DNA from: Armigeres subalbatus
Lineage: Eukaryota; Arthropoda; Insecta; Diptera; Culicidae
Direction: 5' to 3'
Assembly: GCF_024139115.2 (NCBI RefSeq)
Contig: NC_085141.1
Coordinates: 34,230,120 to 34,294,119 of the forward strand
Length of the DNA: 64,000 nucleotides
Of this stretch, positions 45,452 through 55,351 are shown in pieces (within the stretch, counting starts at the first letter, position 1; each line of letters begins with the position of its first letter). Under the pieces are notes generated by a model that was given only the letters and a program-made list of their open reading frames with translations, was not told the DNA's origin and did no database searches. A program made the position numbers and the translations under genes.

Positions 45452-47517
45452 TTAAGTAACCTCCGTAGACTGCGTGGTTGGCGATGTGTAGCCATGGATT
45501 TTTTTTTTGCGAAAGGTCCGCAAATCGTCCTCCACCTGATCGATCCACCTTGCCCGCTTTGCACCTCGCCTTCTTGTTCCCGTCAGATCGTTGTCGAGAA
45601 CCATTTTCATCGGATTACTGTCCGACATTCTGGCTACGTGCCCAGCCCACCGCAATCTTCCGATTTTCGCGGTGTGAACGATGAATGGTTCTCCCAACAG
45701 CTGATGCAACTCGTGCTTCATTCGCCTCCTAGATGGTACGTAGCACTTTCCTTTCGAAAACTCCAAGTGCGCGTTGGTCCTCCACGAGCATCGTCCAGGT
45801 CTCATGTCCGTAGAGAACTACCGGTCTAATAAGCGTTTTGTAGATAGTCAGTTTGGTACGGCGGCGAACTCTTCTCGATCGGAGCGTTTTGCGGAGTCCA
45901 AAGTACGTACGATTTCCTGCCATGATTCATTCATTTATTTAGTTAACATCTAAACAGATAACACTGAATCAACAATTTGACGCCACAATACACGGTTCGA
46001 GGCCGCATCTCTCCATCCTCGGATACGCCCCACGCTCGCCAAGTCGTTTTGCACCTGGTCTGCCCATCTCGCTCGCTGCGCTCCACGCCGTCTCGTACCT
46101 GCTGGATCGGAAGCGAACACCATCTTTGCAGGGTTGCTGTCTGGCATTCTTGCAACATGTCCTGCCCATCGTACCCTTCCGGCTTTAGCTACATTCTGGA
46201 TACTGGGTTCGCCGTAGAGTTGGGCGAGCTCATGGTTCATTCTTCGCCGCCACACACCGTCTTCTTGCACACCGCCAAAGATGGTCCTAAGCACCCGTCT
46301 CTCGAATACTCCGAGTGCTTGCAAGTCCTCCTCGAGCATTGTCCATGTTTCATGTCCGTAGAGGACAACCGGTCTTATAAGCGTCTTGCACATGACACAT
46401 TTGGTGCGGTGGCGAATCTTTTTCGACCGCAGTTTCTTCTGGAGCCCGTAGTAGGCCCGACTTCCACAGATGATGCGCCTTTCTCGACTAACGTTGTTGT
46501 CAGCCGTTAGCAAGCATCCGAGGTAGACGAATTCCTCGACCACCTCGAAAGTATCCCCGTCCATCGTAACACTGCTTCCCAGGCGGGCCCTGTCGCGTTC
46601 GGTTCCCCCCACAAGCATATACTTCCTGCCATGATGCGTCTCCGAATTTCTCCGCTGGTATCGTTATCGGACGTCACCAGTGAGCCCAAGTACACGAATT
46701 CTTCAACCACCTCGATTTCGTCACAACCGATAGAAACTCGTGATGGGTGACTTACATTGACCTCTCTTGAGCCTTTTTCTATCATGTACTTCGACGTGTT
46801 GATGACTAGTCCAATCCGTTTAGCTTCGCTTTTCAGTCTGATGTAGGCTTCCTCCATCCTCTCAATGTCGCCGGCGAAGTCAAATAGCTGGACGGACTTA
46901 TTGAAAATTGTACCATTCGTGTTAATCCCTGCTCTTTGTATTACCTTTTCCAAAGCGATGTTCAATAGCAGACACGAAAGATCATCACCTTTTCGTAACC
47001 CTCTGCGTGTTTTGAAGGGACTCGAGAATGCCCCTGAAACTAGAACTACGCACATCACCCGATCCATCGTCGCCTTAATCAATCGTATCAGTTTATCCGG
47101 AAATCAATTTTCGTGCATAAGCTGCCATAGCTGGTCCCGATCGATTGTATCATATGCGGCTTTGAAGTCGATAAATAGATGATGTGTGGGCACGTTGTAT
47201 TCGCGGCATTTCTGCAATACCTGACGTACGGCGAACCACCCATAAATCCCACCTGGCACTGGTGGTACAATTGGTGTTAGCCGGCAGCATAAAATTTAGG
47301 AGAGTACCTTGTAGGCGGCGTTCAGCAATGTGATTGCGCGTTAGTTGCTACAATCTAGCTTATCGCCCTTTTTGTAGATGGGACACACAACACCTTCCAT
47401 CCACTCCTGCGGCAGAACCTCATCCTTCCAAACCCTGGTAATTACCCAGTGCAGCGCTCTAGCCAGTGCCTCACCAACGTGTTTAAACAGTTCTCCTGGT
47501 AGTTGGTCAAATGCAGC
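45452..47517 (-). pseudogene. RTE-like LINE reverse transcriptase, 5'-truncated, carrying a nested relative
   Basis: Reading on the minus strand from 47517: AFDQLPGELFKHVGEAL, EWMEGVVCPIYKKGDKL, RAITLLNAAYKVLS, motif A HHLFIDFKAAYDTIDRDQ, RRGLRKGDDLSCLLLN, a damaged ADD region (QLFDFAGDIERM, where FADDIDI is expected) and EVVEEFVYLGSLV. The frame reaches RIMAG, is broken by the insert at 45927-46622, and then continues NRTYFGLRKTLRS, YKTLIRPVVLYGHETW. The C-terminal segment is out of frame down to 45452. No endonuclease domain is present; the 5' end abuts a copia fragment. Confidence 0.85.
45927..46622 (-). mobile_element. 5'-truncated RTE-like insertion with 13-bp target duplication
   Basis: A 696-bp insert lies inside the related outer element. 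It encodes the C-terminal part of an RTE-type protein in one open frame (45950-46618, about 222 codons): FEVVEEFVYLGCLLTADNN, YGLQKKLRSKKIRHRTK, LIRPVVLYGHETWTML, WAGHVARMPDSNPAKMVF, and RRRGAQRARWADQV. It ends in an AAATAAATGAATGA tail. The direct repeat TTCCTGCCATGAT occurs exactly at 45914-45926 and 46623-46635. Removing insert and duplication restores the outer frame RIMAG-NRTYFG. The open frame shows it is younger than the outer copy. Confidence 0.92.
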
Positions 47518-48190
47518 GCGTTTGTCTACGTGCCGGACGTCAAGCGAAGAAAATTGCGAAGCAGAGCGGAAAAGTTGATCTACGTCGGCTATGCCTGTGG
47601 AACCAAGGCATACAGGTTCCTTAACAAGCGGACTGGGAAAATAACCATCAGTAGAGACGTTAAATTTCTTGAGCTTGCAGGAGGAGCCTAGCGGTAGCCC
47701 AATGAAGAGTGCAAAAGCAAGAGGTAATGCTTCAACCGAGCAGAAGGGAGCTGTCTGTTCGGAAGACCTGATGGAGTTTCAGTGCAGCTGTGCAGAAGGA
47801 GGAAGTGAAGATAGTGAACAAGTGAGTGTTGATAGTGCGGATGTAGTGAGTAATTGCGATACAGAGCCGGACTTCCATGGATTCTCGGAACTTGACACCA
47901 CTGTTGAAGAATTCCACGAAGCGGAAAACTCAACAGATAAGAAGATTTGTATCACGGTGAAGACAACGGCGAATGTGAACAGCCGCCACGTAGATCACAG
48001 CGGGAAAATGCAGGTACAATTCCGAAGAGATACAACTACGTCGTGGGCGTAGCTAAGATCGAGGAGCGCGATCCGAGCAGCTACAATGCGGCATTGAAAA
48101 GTGTAAATAAGTCGGAGTGGTCAAGAGCAATGGACGAAGAATATCAATCCCTAATGGCAAAAGATACTTGGACACTTGTTCCTGTGTGGC
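47518..48190 (+). pseudogene. Ty1/copia retrotransposon fragment: integrase C-terminus to start of RT
   Basis: FVYVPDVKRRKLRSRAEKLI then YVGYACGTKAYRF and TGKITISRDVKFLE (47518-47680) is the end of a copia integrase. It is followed by an acidic linker (SEDSEQVSVDSADVVSNC). After a frameshift near 47950, RRSQRENAGTIPKRYNYVVG and SYNAALKSVNKSEWSRAMDE then WTLVP mark the start of the reverse transcriptase. The catalytic RT motifs are missing: the fragment stops at 48190 where another repeat begins. Two frameshifts show that it is dead. Confidence 0.8.
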
Positions 48191-48358
48191 CCGAAATGGC
48201 CGGAGCGAATTGTTATGACAGCAGCTCTCCGTGGGTGCGTGTGCACGCCACGGAGGTCTGATCAGAAGGGGCCGAGTCGGCTTGCTGCGCACTGATCGAC
48301 ACGCTGAGGTGTTAATGTATAATCACACGCTGGTGGTAACTTACTCAAACCCCCACAT
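48191..48358. repeat. Short TGTGG...CCACA repeat, copy 1 (empty site for a MITE)
   Basis: The sequence from TGTGGCCCGAAATGGCC to ..CCCCCACA matches 53331-53730. Its ends form TG...CA with TGTGG/CCACA inverted tips, like a short solo LTR of about 170 bp, but no target duplication is visible. At 48225-48240 it has the uninterrupted GGTGCGTGTGCACGCC, which is the pre-insertion form of the MITE site at 53.39 kb. Confidence 0.6.
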
Positions 48359-48957
48359 TTCCCTTCTTTTCTTATAAAAAAAAGGCAAAAAAAATCCTCT
48401 AGCATAGAACGCAATGATTTTTTAAGTTATTTACGCAAGACGAAGATGAACATATTGCTTTTGAGAAACCGATAATTTCCTATGAAAACTAAACTCCAAA
48501 ATAAACTTGTCTGATCATCGTGGTTTTCAATCGCACAACAACGAAATGCAAGTTGTATCATTTAAATGTTAAACTAAATTGGTATCTAGTGTTATGGTAT
48601 TGATCTCACAAGAAACATTTTATATTGTAGCAATAATCTAAATATCTTATACCGTCCATTAAATCCAACTATCAGCTTCATATATAGTAATACCAGCAAG
48701 CTGACCTTCAACATATCGATGTTGATTTTGCAACAACCGCTTAGAACATGTTTTTCCATACTGTGGGCCGCGACTCCCAGGAAGGTCGTGGGATGATCAT
48801 GATCAATGATGGGTTGTGAAAGACGCGTCTTAATTCATACTTTTGTCCCTATTTTGTCCCATAAATCTATTAGATTTGGTTCTATGTAGACATTAGATTT
48901 GGATCTATGTAGTGAATGGAGAACAATCAATTTTAAGATTTTGTCAAATACATTGAA
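48359..48957. other. No recognisable gene
   Basis: AT-rich; no frame or repeat of note before the simple repeat. Confidence 0.4.
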
Positions 48958-49320
48958 ATCCAAACAATTCAAATCCAATCCAAATTCAATCCAATCCACA
49001 TTCAATCCAATTCCAATCAACATTCAATCCTAATCCAATCTAAATCCAATTCAAATCCATTTCACATTCAATCCAAATCTGTTCCACATCCATTCCAAAT
49101 CCAATCCAATCAAAATCTAATCCAAATCCGATCCAAATCCTATCTAAATCCGTTCCAAATCCAATCAAATGCAATTCTAATCCAAATCTAGATCAAATCC
49201 AATCCAAATTCAATCCAAATCCAACCAAAATCTAATCCAAATCCGTTTCAAATCCATTCCAAATCCAATCCATATCCAATTCAAATCCATTCCAATCAAA
49301 TCCAAATTCAACCAAAATCT
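48958..49320. repeat. Low-complexity (AATCCA/AATCCAA)n tract
   Basis: Irregular tandem of AATCC, AAATCC and AATTC units over about 360 bp, with a smaller relapse at 49660-49720. Simple-sequence expansion. Confidence 0.85.
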
Positions 49321-49506
49321 AACAATTTAATTGCATATTATTCGGCAACTCGGCCGTACGACTGTGGATATACAACAGTAAAGCACATGTGGAGATTGGA
49401 CAAATCAATCATCCGAAAGATAATCAATTTGCAAAAAAGAGAGCTAACCGCGGTGGAGGTTGGTACTCCGATTCTGATGGCTTTTCCGCAAACGTGACCT
49501 TTAAGT

Positions 49507-49578
49507 GGTCTTGTTATGTAGGGGTTATTACGCCTATCTAGAGAGTAGGAAGTTGAGGGTTCGTGTCCCTCCAAGACA
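49507..49578 (+). other. tRNA-like cloverleaf (tRNA-derived repeat or pseudogene)
   Basis: The 72 nt divide into canonical tRNA segment lengths. The acceptor is GGTCTTG against CAAGACA (6 of 7 pairs). The anticodon stem is CCTAT/GTAGG with loop CTAGAGA. The perfect T stem is GAGGG/CCCTC with loop TTCGTGT. The D stem is poor and box A is weak. The formal anticodon would be AGA (Ser), but the long variable arm of Ser tRNAs is absent. A functional tRNA is therefore unlikely; a tRNA-derived SINE piece fits better. Confidence 0.55.
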
Positions 49579-49739
49579 CGTGGATTCTTTTTCGCAAATT
49601 TCATATCAATTTATTCATTTCGAAGCATATGCTGTGCATATGCACAGCCAAGATATTTAACAAAATCTAATCCAAATCCTATCTAAATTCGTTCGAATTC
49701 CAAATCATTCCAATCCATTCAAAGTAATATAATGATGGG

Positions 49740-50846
49740 ATATGAAGCAATTCATAATGGTTTGTTCAATCTAATGCGAACTCTTTTTTATCCAAATTCT
49801 TAAAGCCAATGTTTGAGGGTCGCAAGCAACATGCGATTCTGCTAGGTGGGTCGCATGTACAAGTAGTGTGGGAACATCTGGCCTAGGATATGATATTTAT
49901 CTAAAATTTCGCAGAGATATCATAGGGGCAGTAGGGGCAATATGAGCCACCCTCATTTTGAGCTTATTGTTAAGTTCTATCATGTAATATGTAATATGCA
50001 CATATGCATCAACGTGAAAACAGCATTAAAATTCAAATCAAACATGAAAATACACTTGAAAATGTAAATTTTCGCTGCATAGGCGAAATTATTATAAGAT
50101 TTGAAGTTTATAATTAAGGTTTTGACACAAAACTGATTAAAATACAGGTCAAAAATACACCACAATCCAAAGATATATTAAAATTGAATATTGTGCACAC
50201 ATGTTTGTATTGATACAAATCTGAATTTATCATGACACTTTTTTTTCCAAAGCCAGTCTCTATGTGACAATATGGGCATATCTGTACAGAGCCAGATATC
50301 AGGCCTTAAAATGCGAACAAGTTCGAATTTCAGTAGTTAAATACATACAAGAATATTATCATATATGTAAGAATAATTACGGAAAATATACAACAGCGCA
50401 TTACTGCGATTGAAACAGAAAAAATGACCATTGACCAATAAGGCAAAGACAAAGGTGCTATTTGAACGAGATGGCGCCACAACATTTAAAGTAAAATGAA
50501 TTTCCTTGTATGGGCAAATCATCCGTTCTCATTTACTACGCATCGCATCAATATGAAACCTAGGTCAAAAAGCAACAAATAATTTTTAGATTTTTTGTTC
50601 CCACGACTTGTTTTGCAGTTCTAAACAATAAAAGAGATTTCATTGTACCTCCATACTAAATTCTAGCTGTATACTTTCAATTTCTTCAAGACTGTTCTCC
50701 ACCTTGTGTGTGTAGAAGGAACATTGAAAGCTTACGATATCGAACAGCAGATGTCACTAGTGTATATGCAATATTTCATTGATACAAACACACAGCAACA
50801 CCACCTGTCGCCTGATCATGGAAATATTGCAATTATACCATCAGGT
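49740..50846. other. No recognisable gene
   Basis: AT-rich; frames of about 60 codons at 49980-50522 (-) only. GGGGCAATATGAGCC-like text recurs at 49930 and 51720-52390, hinting at a dispersed old repeat. Confidence 0.4.
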
Positions 50847-51042
50847 TATAGATAGTGGAATATATAGATGAGCGAAGATAAATCCTCTGTCTCCAAACGA
50901 ACTGTCAAACGTGTCTCCAAACGAGCATGACCTCACGATTTCAATGGAAACGTTAAGGGCTGTGACGTCATATGCGCGTGTGCACGGGCAAAAAAATCGA
51001 CTCAGCCATGCTTTCGCTCATCTATAGATTCTACTATCTATA
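50847..51042. mobile_element. MITE with 8-bp duplication CATCAGGT
   Basis: Left end TATAGATAGTGGAAT..ATAGATGAGCG; right end its inverse with a few mismatches (..CGCTCATCTATAGATT then CTACTATCTATA). CATCAGGT flanks both sides (50839-50846 and 51043-51050). 196 bp, non-coding; 8-bp duplication indicates a hAT-like mobilising enzyme. Confidence 0.85.
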
Positions 51043-51248
51043 CATCAGGTGTAGTGGCTGTTGTTAAAATATTTAGGAAGGGCCCCAAGCGGAATTTTTG
51101 CTAGAATGCAACTGACGATCTCCTATTGAAATGTGGCTGTTCAAACGGTGAAGAGTGGCAAATCGGTTCAGTCCACTGTTGTGCGGTTTTTTAAGTAAGA
51201 ATATCATATTGGCGCGCTTATCTTTTTCTAGAGTGCTGCGGCGGTCTT

Positions 51249-51368
51249 AAGCCCCGAACGCAATACAACGGAACGGTGACGGAAACGGAAAATTTGACAG
51301 TTAGCCCATATATTTTCTGTCAAATTTGCCGTTTCCGTCGCCGTTCCGTTGTATTGCGTTTGGGGCTT
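51249..51368. mobile_element. Near-perfect palindromic MITE
   Basis: The arms AAGCCCC.AACGCAATACAA, CGGAACGG.GACGGAAACGG and AAATTTGACAG pair across a 14-nt centre. About 50 bp per arm with three or four mismatches; 120 bp in total. Target duplication uncertain (CTT/TTA). Confidence 0.7.
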
Positions 51369-51803
51369 TACACTCGCAGGGTCGCAGGCTCGACTGCGAA
51401 GGTAAACGTCAAGATAGCCGCCGTGTTAAAAGATAGGCAGAATTTTCCCGCTCAAAACAAAACCACGTGCTTTTCGCGAAATGACAGCAGTGTTCGATTG
51501 TATTAGTGAGAGGCAACCGGAGTCACTGAGTACATGGAGAGTGTTTATCATGGCAAGTGCATACGGTGGTGAGATTTTCATTGACTCTGTTGTGTTTAGT
51601 GACCGTTGCGATTACCTGAGAAGCAACCAGCAGGAAACCGCAGTATTCTATTTTATTTCGAGATGCATAATATTCTTCCATATTACGATACTTTTTTCGC
51701 CTAAATAAACGTTTTGGATGGGTGGCCCATACTGCCCCAAATGGTGGCTCATATTGCCCCGTATAGTCGGGAACACACATTGAAATCAATACATTTTCAA
51801 AAG

Positions 51804-52227
51804 CAAGGATGTTATCGATCATTTAGTAATTTGCGTTCGATCATTTAGTAGTTTGTCAAAAACTCATTTCAGAAGCTGAATTTCAAAATGTGTTGTATGG
51901 TGGACTTCTAGTGCGAAGGTTTTTCTACAACTCTGCCTAATGGTTCGTTGTTTGAATTCCACTAGTAACGGAGTTATAGCGTTAGTTGCAGTAACTTAGA
52001 CTAAATGAAAACAAAATTCCAATCATTTAGTTTAAGTTACTGCAACTAACGCTATAACTCCGTTATTAGTAGAATTCTAACAACGAACCATTAAGCACAG
52101 TTGTAGAAAAACCTTCACACTAGAAGTCCACCATTCAACACATTTTGAATTTCAGCTTCTGGAATGAGTTATTGACAAACTACTAAATGATCGAACGCAA
52201 ATTACTAAATGATCGATAACATCCTTG
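51804..52227. mobile_element. Fold-back MITE, 424 bp, with hAT-type 8-bp duplication
   Basis: The element starts CAAGGATG and ends CATCCTTG, with arms of about 200 bp that pair almost throughout (for example GATCATTTAGTAGTTTGTCA, ACGGAGTTATAGCGTTAGTT and GCAGTAACTTA). The unpaired centre is about 20 nt (near 52005-52022). TTCAAAAG lies on both sides (51796-51803 and 52228-52235), fitting nTnnnnAn. Confidence 0.92.
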
Positions 52228-52689
52228 TTCAAAAGTGCATTCCAACAATTTCCAAACGCATTTTTTGTCATTCATCGACGTTATATGAAAGGTAACATTC
52301 TCTAGTATAAGTCAACTACATTTGAACGATGTTTTTTGAGCTTTTCAGCGCTTTTCGGAACGATTTCCTTAGGTGGCCCATATTGCCCCGATCACCCCTA
52401 TTTAAATAAGATAGCATAAGTATATACCTAAATTTTAGACCTATATTAACCAGTACTATTAGCCAATAACTCCAAACTTATGACTTTGTGAATGCTGGTA
52501 ACGTTTTTGAGCTTCGTGAATGTTGGATATCTCATCCAACTCATCTCTCAGATTTCGTTAGAACTAGCTTAACTAGTAGTCTCATGTACACTAAAGTCGC
52601 CAAGTTATACATTTCATAATAAACTTATTTTAACCAAAATCAATGCTTCCATTACCCACCTTGGGATTTTCTAGATTGTCAAGCTTTTT

Positions 52690-53215
52690 CTCGGCAGTCT
52701 CCCAGAAACGCCTTGTGGTATTGCAAACCACAAACCATTATCCAGCGGTCTCTTTTAAAACCACAATCCATCTACCAGCAGTCTTCCAGGCGCGCTTTGT
52801 GATTTTCTAAACCACAGTTAATTTTCCAGCGGTCTTCCAGACGTGCTTTGTGATTTTCCAAACCACAATCCATTTTCCAGCGGTCTTCCAGACGTGCTTT
52901 GTGATTTTCCAAACCACAATCCATTTTCCAGCGGTCTTCCAGACACGCTTTGTGATTTTCTAAATAACAATCCATTTTCCAGCGGTCTTCCAGACGCGCT
53001 TTGTGATTTTTCAAACCATTTCCCAGCAATCTTCCAGACACGCTTTGTGATTTTCTAAGCCACAATCCATTTTCCAGCGGTCTTCCAGACACGCTTTGTG
53101 ATTTTCTAAGCCACAATCCATTTTCCAGCGGTCTTCCAGACACGCTTTGTGATTTTCCAAACCACAATCCATTTTCCAGCGGTCTTCCAGACGCGCTTTG
53201 TGGCAATTCAAACCC
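52690..53215. repeat. 51-bp minisatellite (about 10 units)
   Basis: The unit of 51 bp contains CCACAATCCATTTTCCAG, CGGTCTTCCAGACGCG and CTTTGTGATTTTC. Units start, for example, at 52861 and 52912. One unit near 53000-53040 is shortened. Because 51 is 3 x 17, frames stay open: the minus strand reads a 17-residue repeat (ENGLWFGKSQSVSGRPL). There is no upstream start context, splice signal or flanking coding sequence, so I treat it as non-coding. Confidence 0.85.
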
Positions 53216-53330
53216 ATTGCCTTGTGTTTTTTTAATCATCAAATATTTTAACACATTAGCACATTAACAATTGAATTCAACTTTCACCTTCAGCATCAAG
53301 ATGCCACAAATAACCTGGCAGGATCGCCAA

Positions 53331-53735
53331 AATGTGTGGCCCCAAATGGCCGAAGCAAATTGTTATGACAGCAGCTCTCCGTGGGTGCGTGTAATAGAGG
53401 TAATAAACTATAGAGGACGTTTGTCGCTGTCGTCACTGGCGAAACATCTTTTGCTGGCGAGGATAGGGCACTAAATGTCAATAAAGGAAAAATCAGTACG
53501 TTTTGACAGATAGGTACCCAACATGTTTGGGGACTATAACAAAGGGAACCGCAGCGACAATCGTCCTCTATAGTTTATTACCTCTATTGTGCGTGTGCAC
53601 GCCACGGAGTTCTGACAAGAAGGGGCCGAGTCATGGTATGCTGCCCTTGCTGCGCACTGATCGACACGCTGAGGTGTTAATGTACAATCACACGCTGATG
53701 GTAACTTACTCAAATCCACAGTTCCTTTGCCACCG
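53331..53735. repeat. TGTGG...CCACA repeat, copy 2, interrupted by a MITE
   Basis: It has the same sequence as 48191-48358 with an insert at 53393-53588, and about 17 extra bp in GTCATGGTATGCTGCCC. It begins TGTGGCCCCAAATGGCC and ends AATCCACA. Non-coding. The possible LTR nature rests only on the TG...CA ends. Confidence 0.65.
53393..53588. mobile_element. MITE with experimentally readable empty site (8-bp duplication GTGCGTGT)
   Basis: AATAGAGGTAATAAACTATA then GAGGACG at the left is exactly inverted at the right. Flanks are GTGCGTGT on both sides (53385-53392 and 53589-53596). The paralogous sequence at 48225-48240 has one uninterrupted copy, so the insertion, its ends and its duplication are all defined. 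196 bp, non-coding. Confidence 0.95.
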
Positions 53736-55011
53736 GGTTCTTTGGGAGAATTGATCTTAGATAAGCCAAAGAAACGATTGAGACAATGAAACGGGATGCA
53801 ACTTTTGACGATCGGGTTTTGAGAAATCTTAAAAATAATTATACTCCAAATTTCCTCAAAGACTTGCTGTCTCACATCCGAATGTGCTACAATCATTATA
53901 AACTAGCTCATATTTGCATATCTCTTGTTTAGTTTAACTTCCGGAGATGAGCACGGCAGCACAGTGACTACCGCTTCTGCCTTATATACAGGAGGTCTGC
54001 TGGAGAATACATCACATAATGTGGTATCACTTTTCTAAGTGAATTCTTGATCTATACTTCTGTGGCAGAGGTATTCTTTGTCTCTAGCAGTATAAAAAAC
54101 TAACTGAAACAACTGACAGGCGCCATTATTGATCTGAGCGCTCTGAAACGTGTATATCCGGAATAGGTGGTAAATCACAACCTTTATTCACTTGGATCGT
54201 AGCGTTATAATAAGTCACGGAGTCACCATTGACAAGTATAGTCAGTCTAAGCTAAGCTATTTAGCTACATCCTCGTTTAGATATTCAACTTTTGTTTAAT
54301 CCTGTCGGTCTGTCAACTATTATAAAATTTCAGAAACTCTCTGAGCCTCCCTGGACTAGCAGAAATAATAACGTACTTCCAGAAAAATTTCAACAATTGT
54401 ATGGAAGAGCAGAAACTATTAAAAACTTCCAGATTTCTTGGAAAATCTCAAAACATAATTGAAACTTTTTGGAATAGAAAGAATTCCTCACAGACTCTGA
54501 GGTGCTTTTCGGAAAAGAGTTCTTCATTTCAATCCCCGAAACCACCACGATTGTCAGTTTGGCCTCTGATAAACTATCAAAAATCTGATTAAATTTGGTA
54601 TTTTCTTACCATAGTGCCATATTCATGGGTAGGACAATGCTTCGACTGTCATACCCAGGTATTTTTATGCGTGGGACATGTCCAACTTGTCCCATCCACT
54701 CCCGGCGCCACTGATTATGATGATACTCCTAAACTGTATTCCCTATGAACCATCAAACTGCTTGGCATCTATGAGGGCATCGGTGAGTCGCTGGCTTATC
54801 GTTAAGTACATATATGTCATATCATCATTTCCTATCAGTATGCAGTCTACGAAATACTTCGTTACAAGGCAGCGCAACGCAGCAAAAAAAAAGTAATTCG
54901 TGGTTCAGAAGACCCAACCCCACACATAAATATGAACATTTTTGACATTTTTCCCATATTTTCTATTAACTGGGCATCAACTTTAGCAACATAATGTGAC
55001 GTAACAACAAT
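53736..55011. other. No recognisable gene
   Basis: 53948-53998 (GTGACTACCGCTTCTGCCTT then ATATACAGGAGGTC) resembles the head of the long SINE family and may be an eroded piece. Other frames (54401-54592, 54678-54896) are unsupported. Confidence 0.4.
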
Positions 55012-55018
55012 AAAAAAA
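55012..55018 (-). terminator. RNA polymerase III terminator for the tRNA gene
   Basis: Seven T residues on the minus strand, four bases past the tRNA 3' end. Confidence 0.85.
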
Positions 55019-55022
55019 TCTA

Positions 55023-55106
55023 TGTCAGAAGTGGGGTTCGAACCCACGCTCCCAGATGGGAACCAGAGCTTAAATCTGGCGCCTTAGACCGCTCGGCCAT
55101 CCTGAC
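55023..55106 (-). tRNA. tRNA-Leu (anticodon UAA)
   Basis: An 84-nt class II tRNA. The acceptor stem is GTCAGGA/TTCTGAC (one G-T pair) with discriminator A. Box A is TGGCCGAGCGG and the D arm is normal. The anticodon stem CCAGA/TCTGG encloses the loop TTTAAGC, giving anticodon TAA. A long variable arm (CCCATCTGGG region) is present. The T arm contains the B box GGTTCGAACCC. No intron is seen. A T-run terminator follows. It lies 245 bp beyond the ELP1 stop codon on the same strand, but would be transcribed separately by RNA polymerase III. All features argue for a functional gene decoding UUA. Confidence 0.95.
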
Positions 55107-55351
55107 TGGAGGAAAACAGAGAGGCTCAAAATCAATAAGGTGATTTGAACTTTATATTTTGGTTAACATCAAAAGTTGAGATCTTTCATTAGGTATTCCA
55201 TATAAAAAACGCCCTCGATAGTTGGCCTTGTTTCTTGGTTTCAAATGGCAAAAATAGGGATGTTCTTTCCTGCACAAACGGTCGCATAATTCTTAAAATT
55301 TACATCACTATGTATTGAATCACTTCCTTTCTGCTATACTTAACAAATGTC

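Noticed and set aside
45977..46510. 177-codon open frame (+)
   Set aside because: Antisense shadow of the nested RTE coding frame on the minus strand.
52690..53215. Possible CRISPR array
   Set aside because: Units are contiguous with no unique spacers, and the context is a eukaryotic genome.
52772..53254. 160-codon open frame (-)
   Set aside because: It lies entirely in the 51-bp minisatellite and its immediate edge; no supporting gene signals, so not annotated as a CDS.
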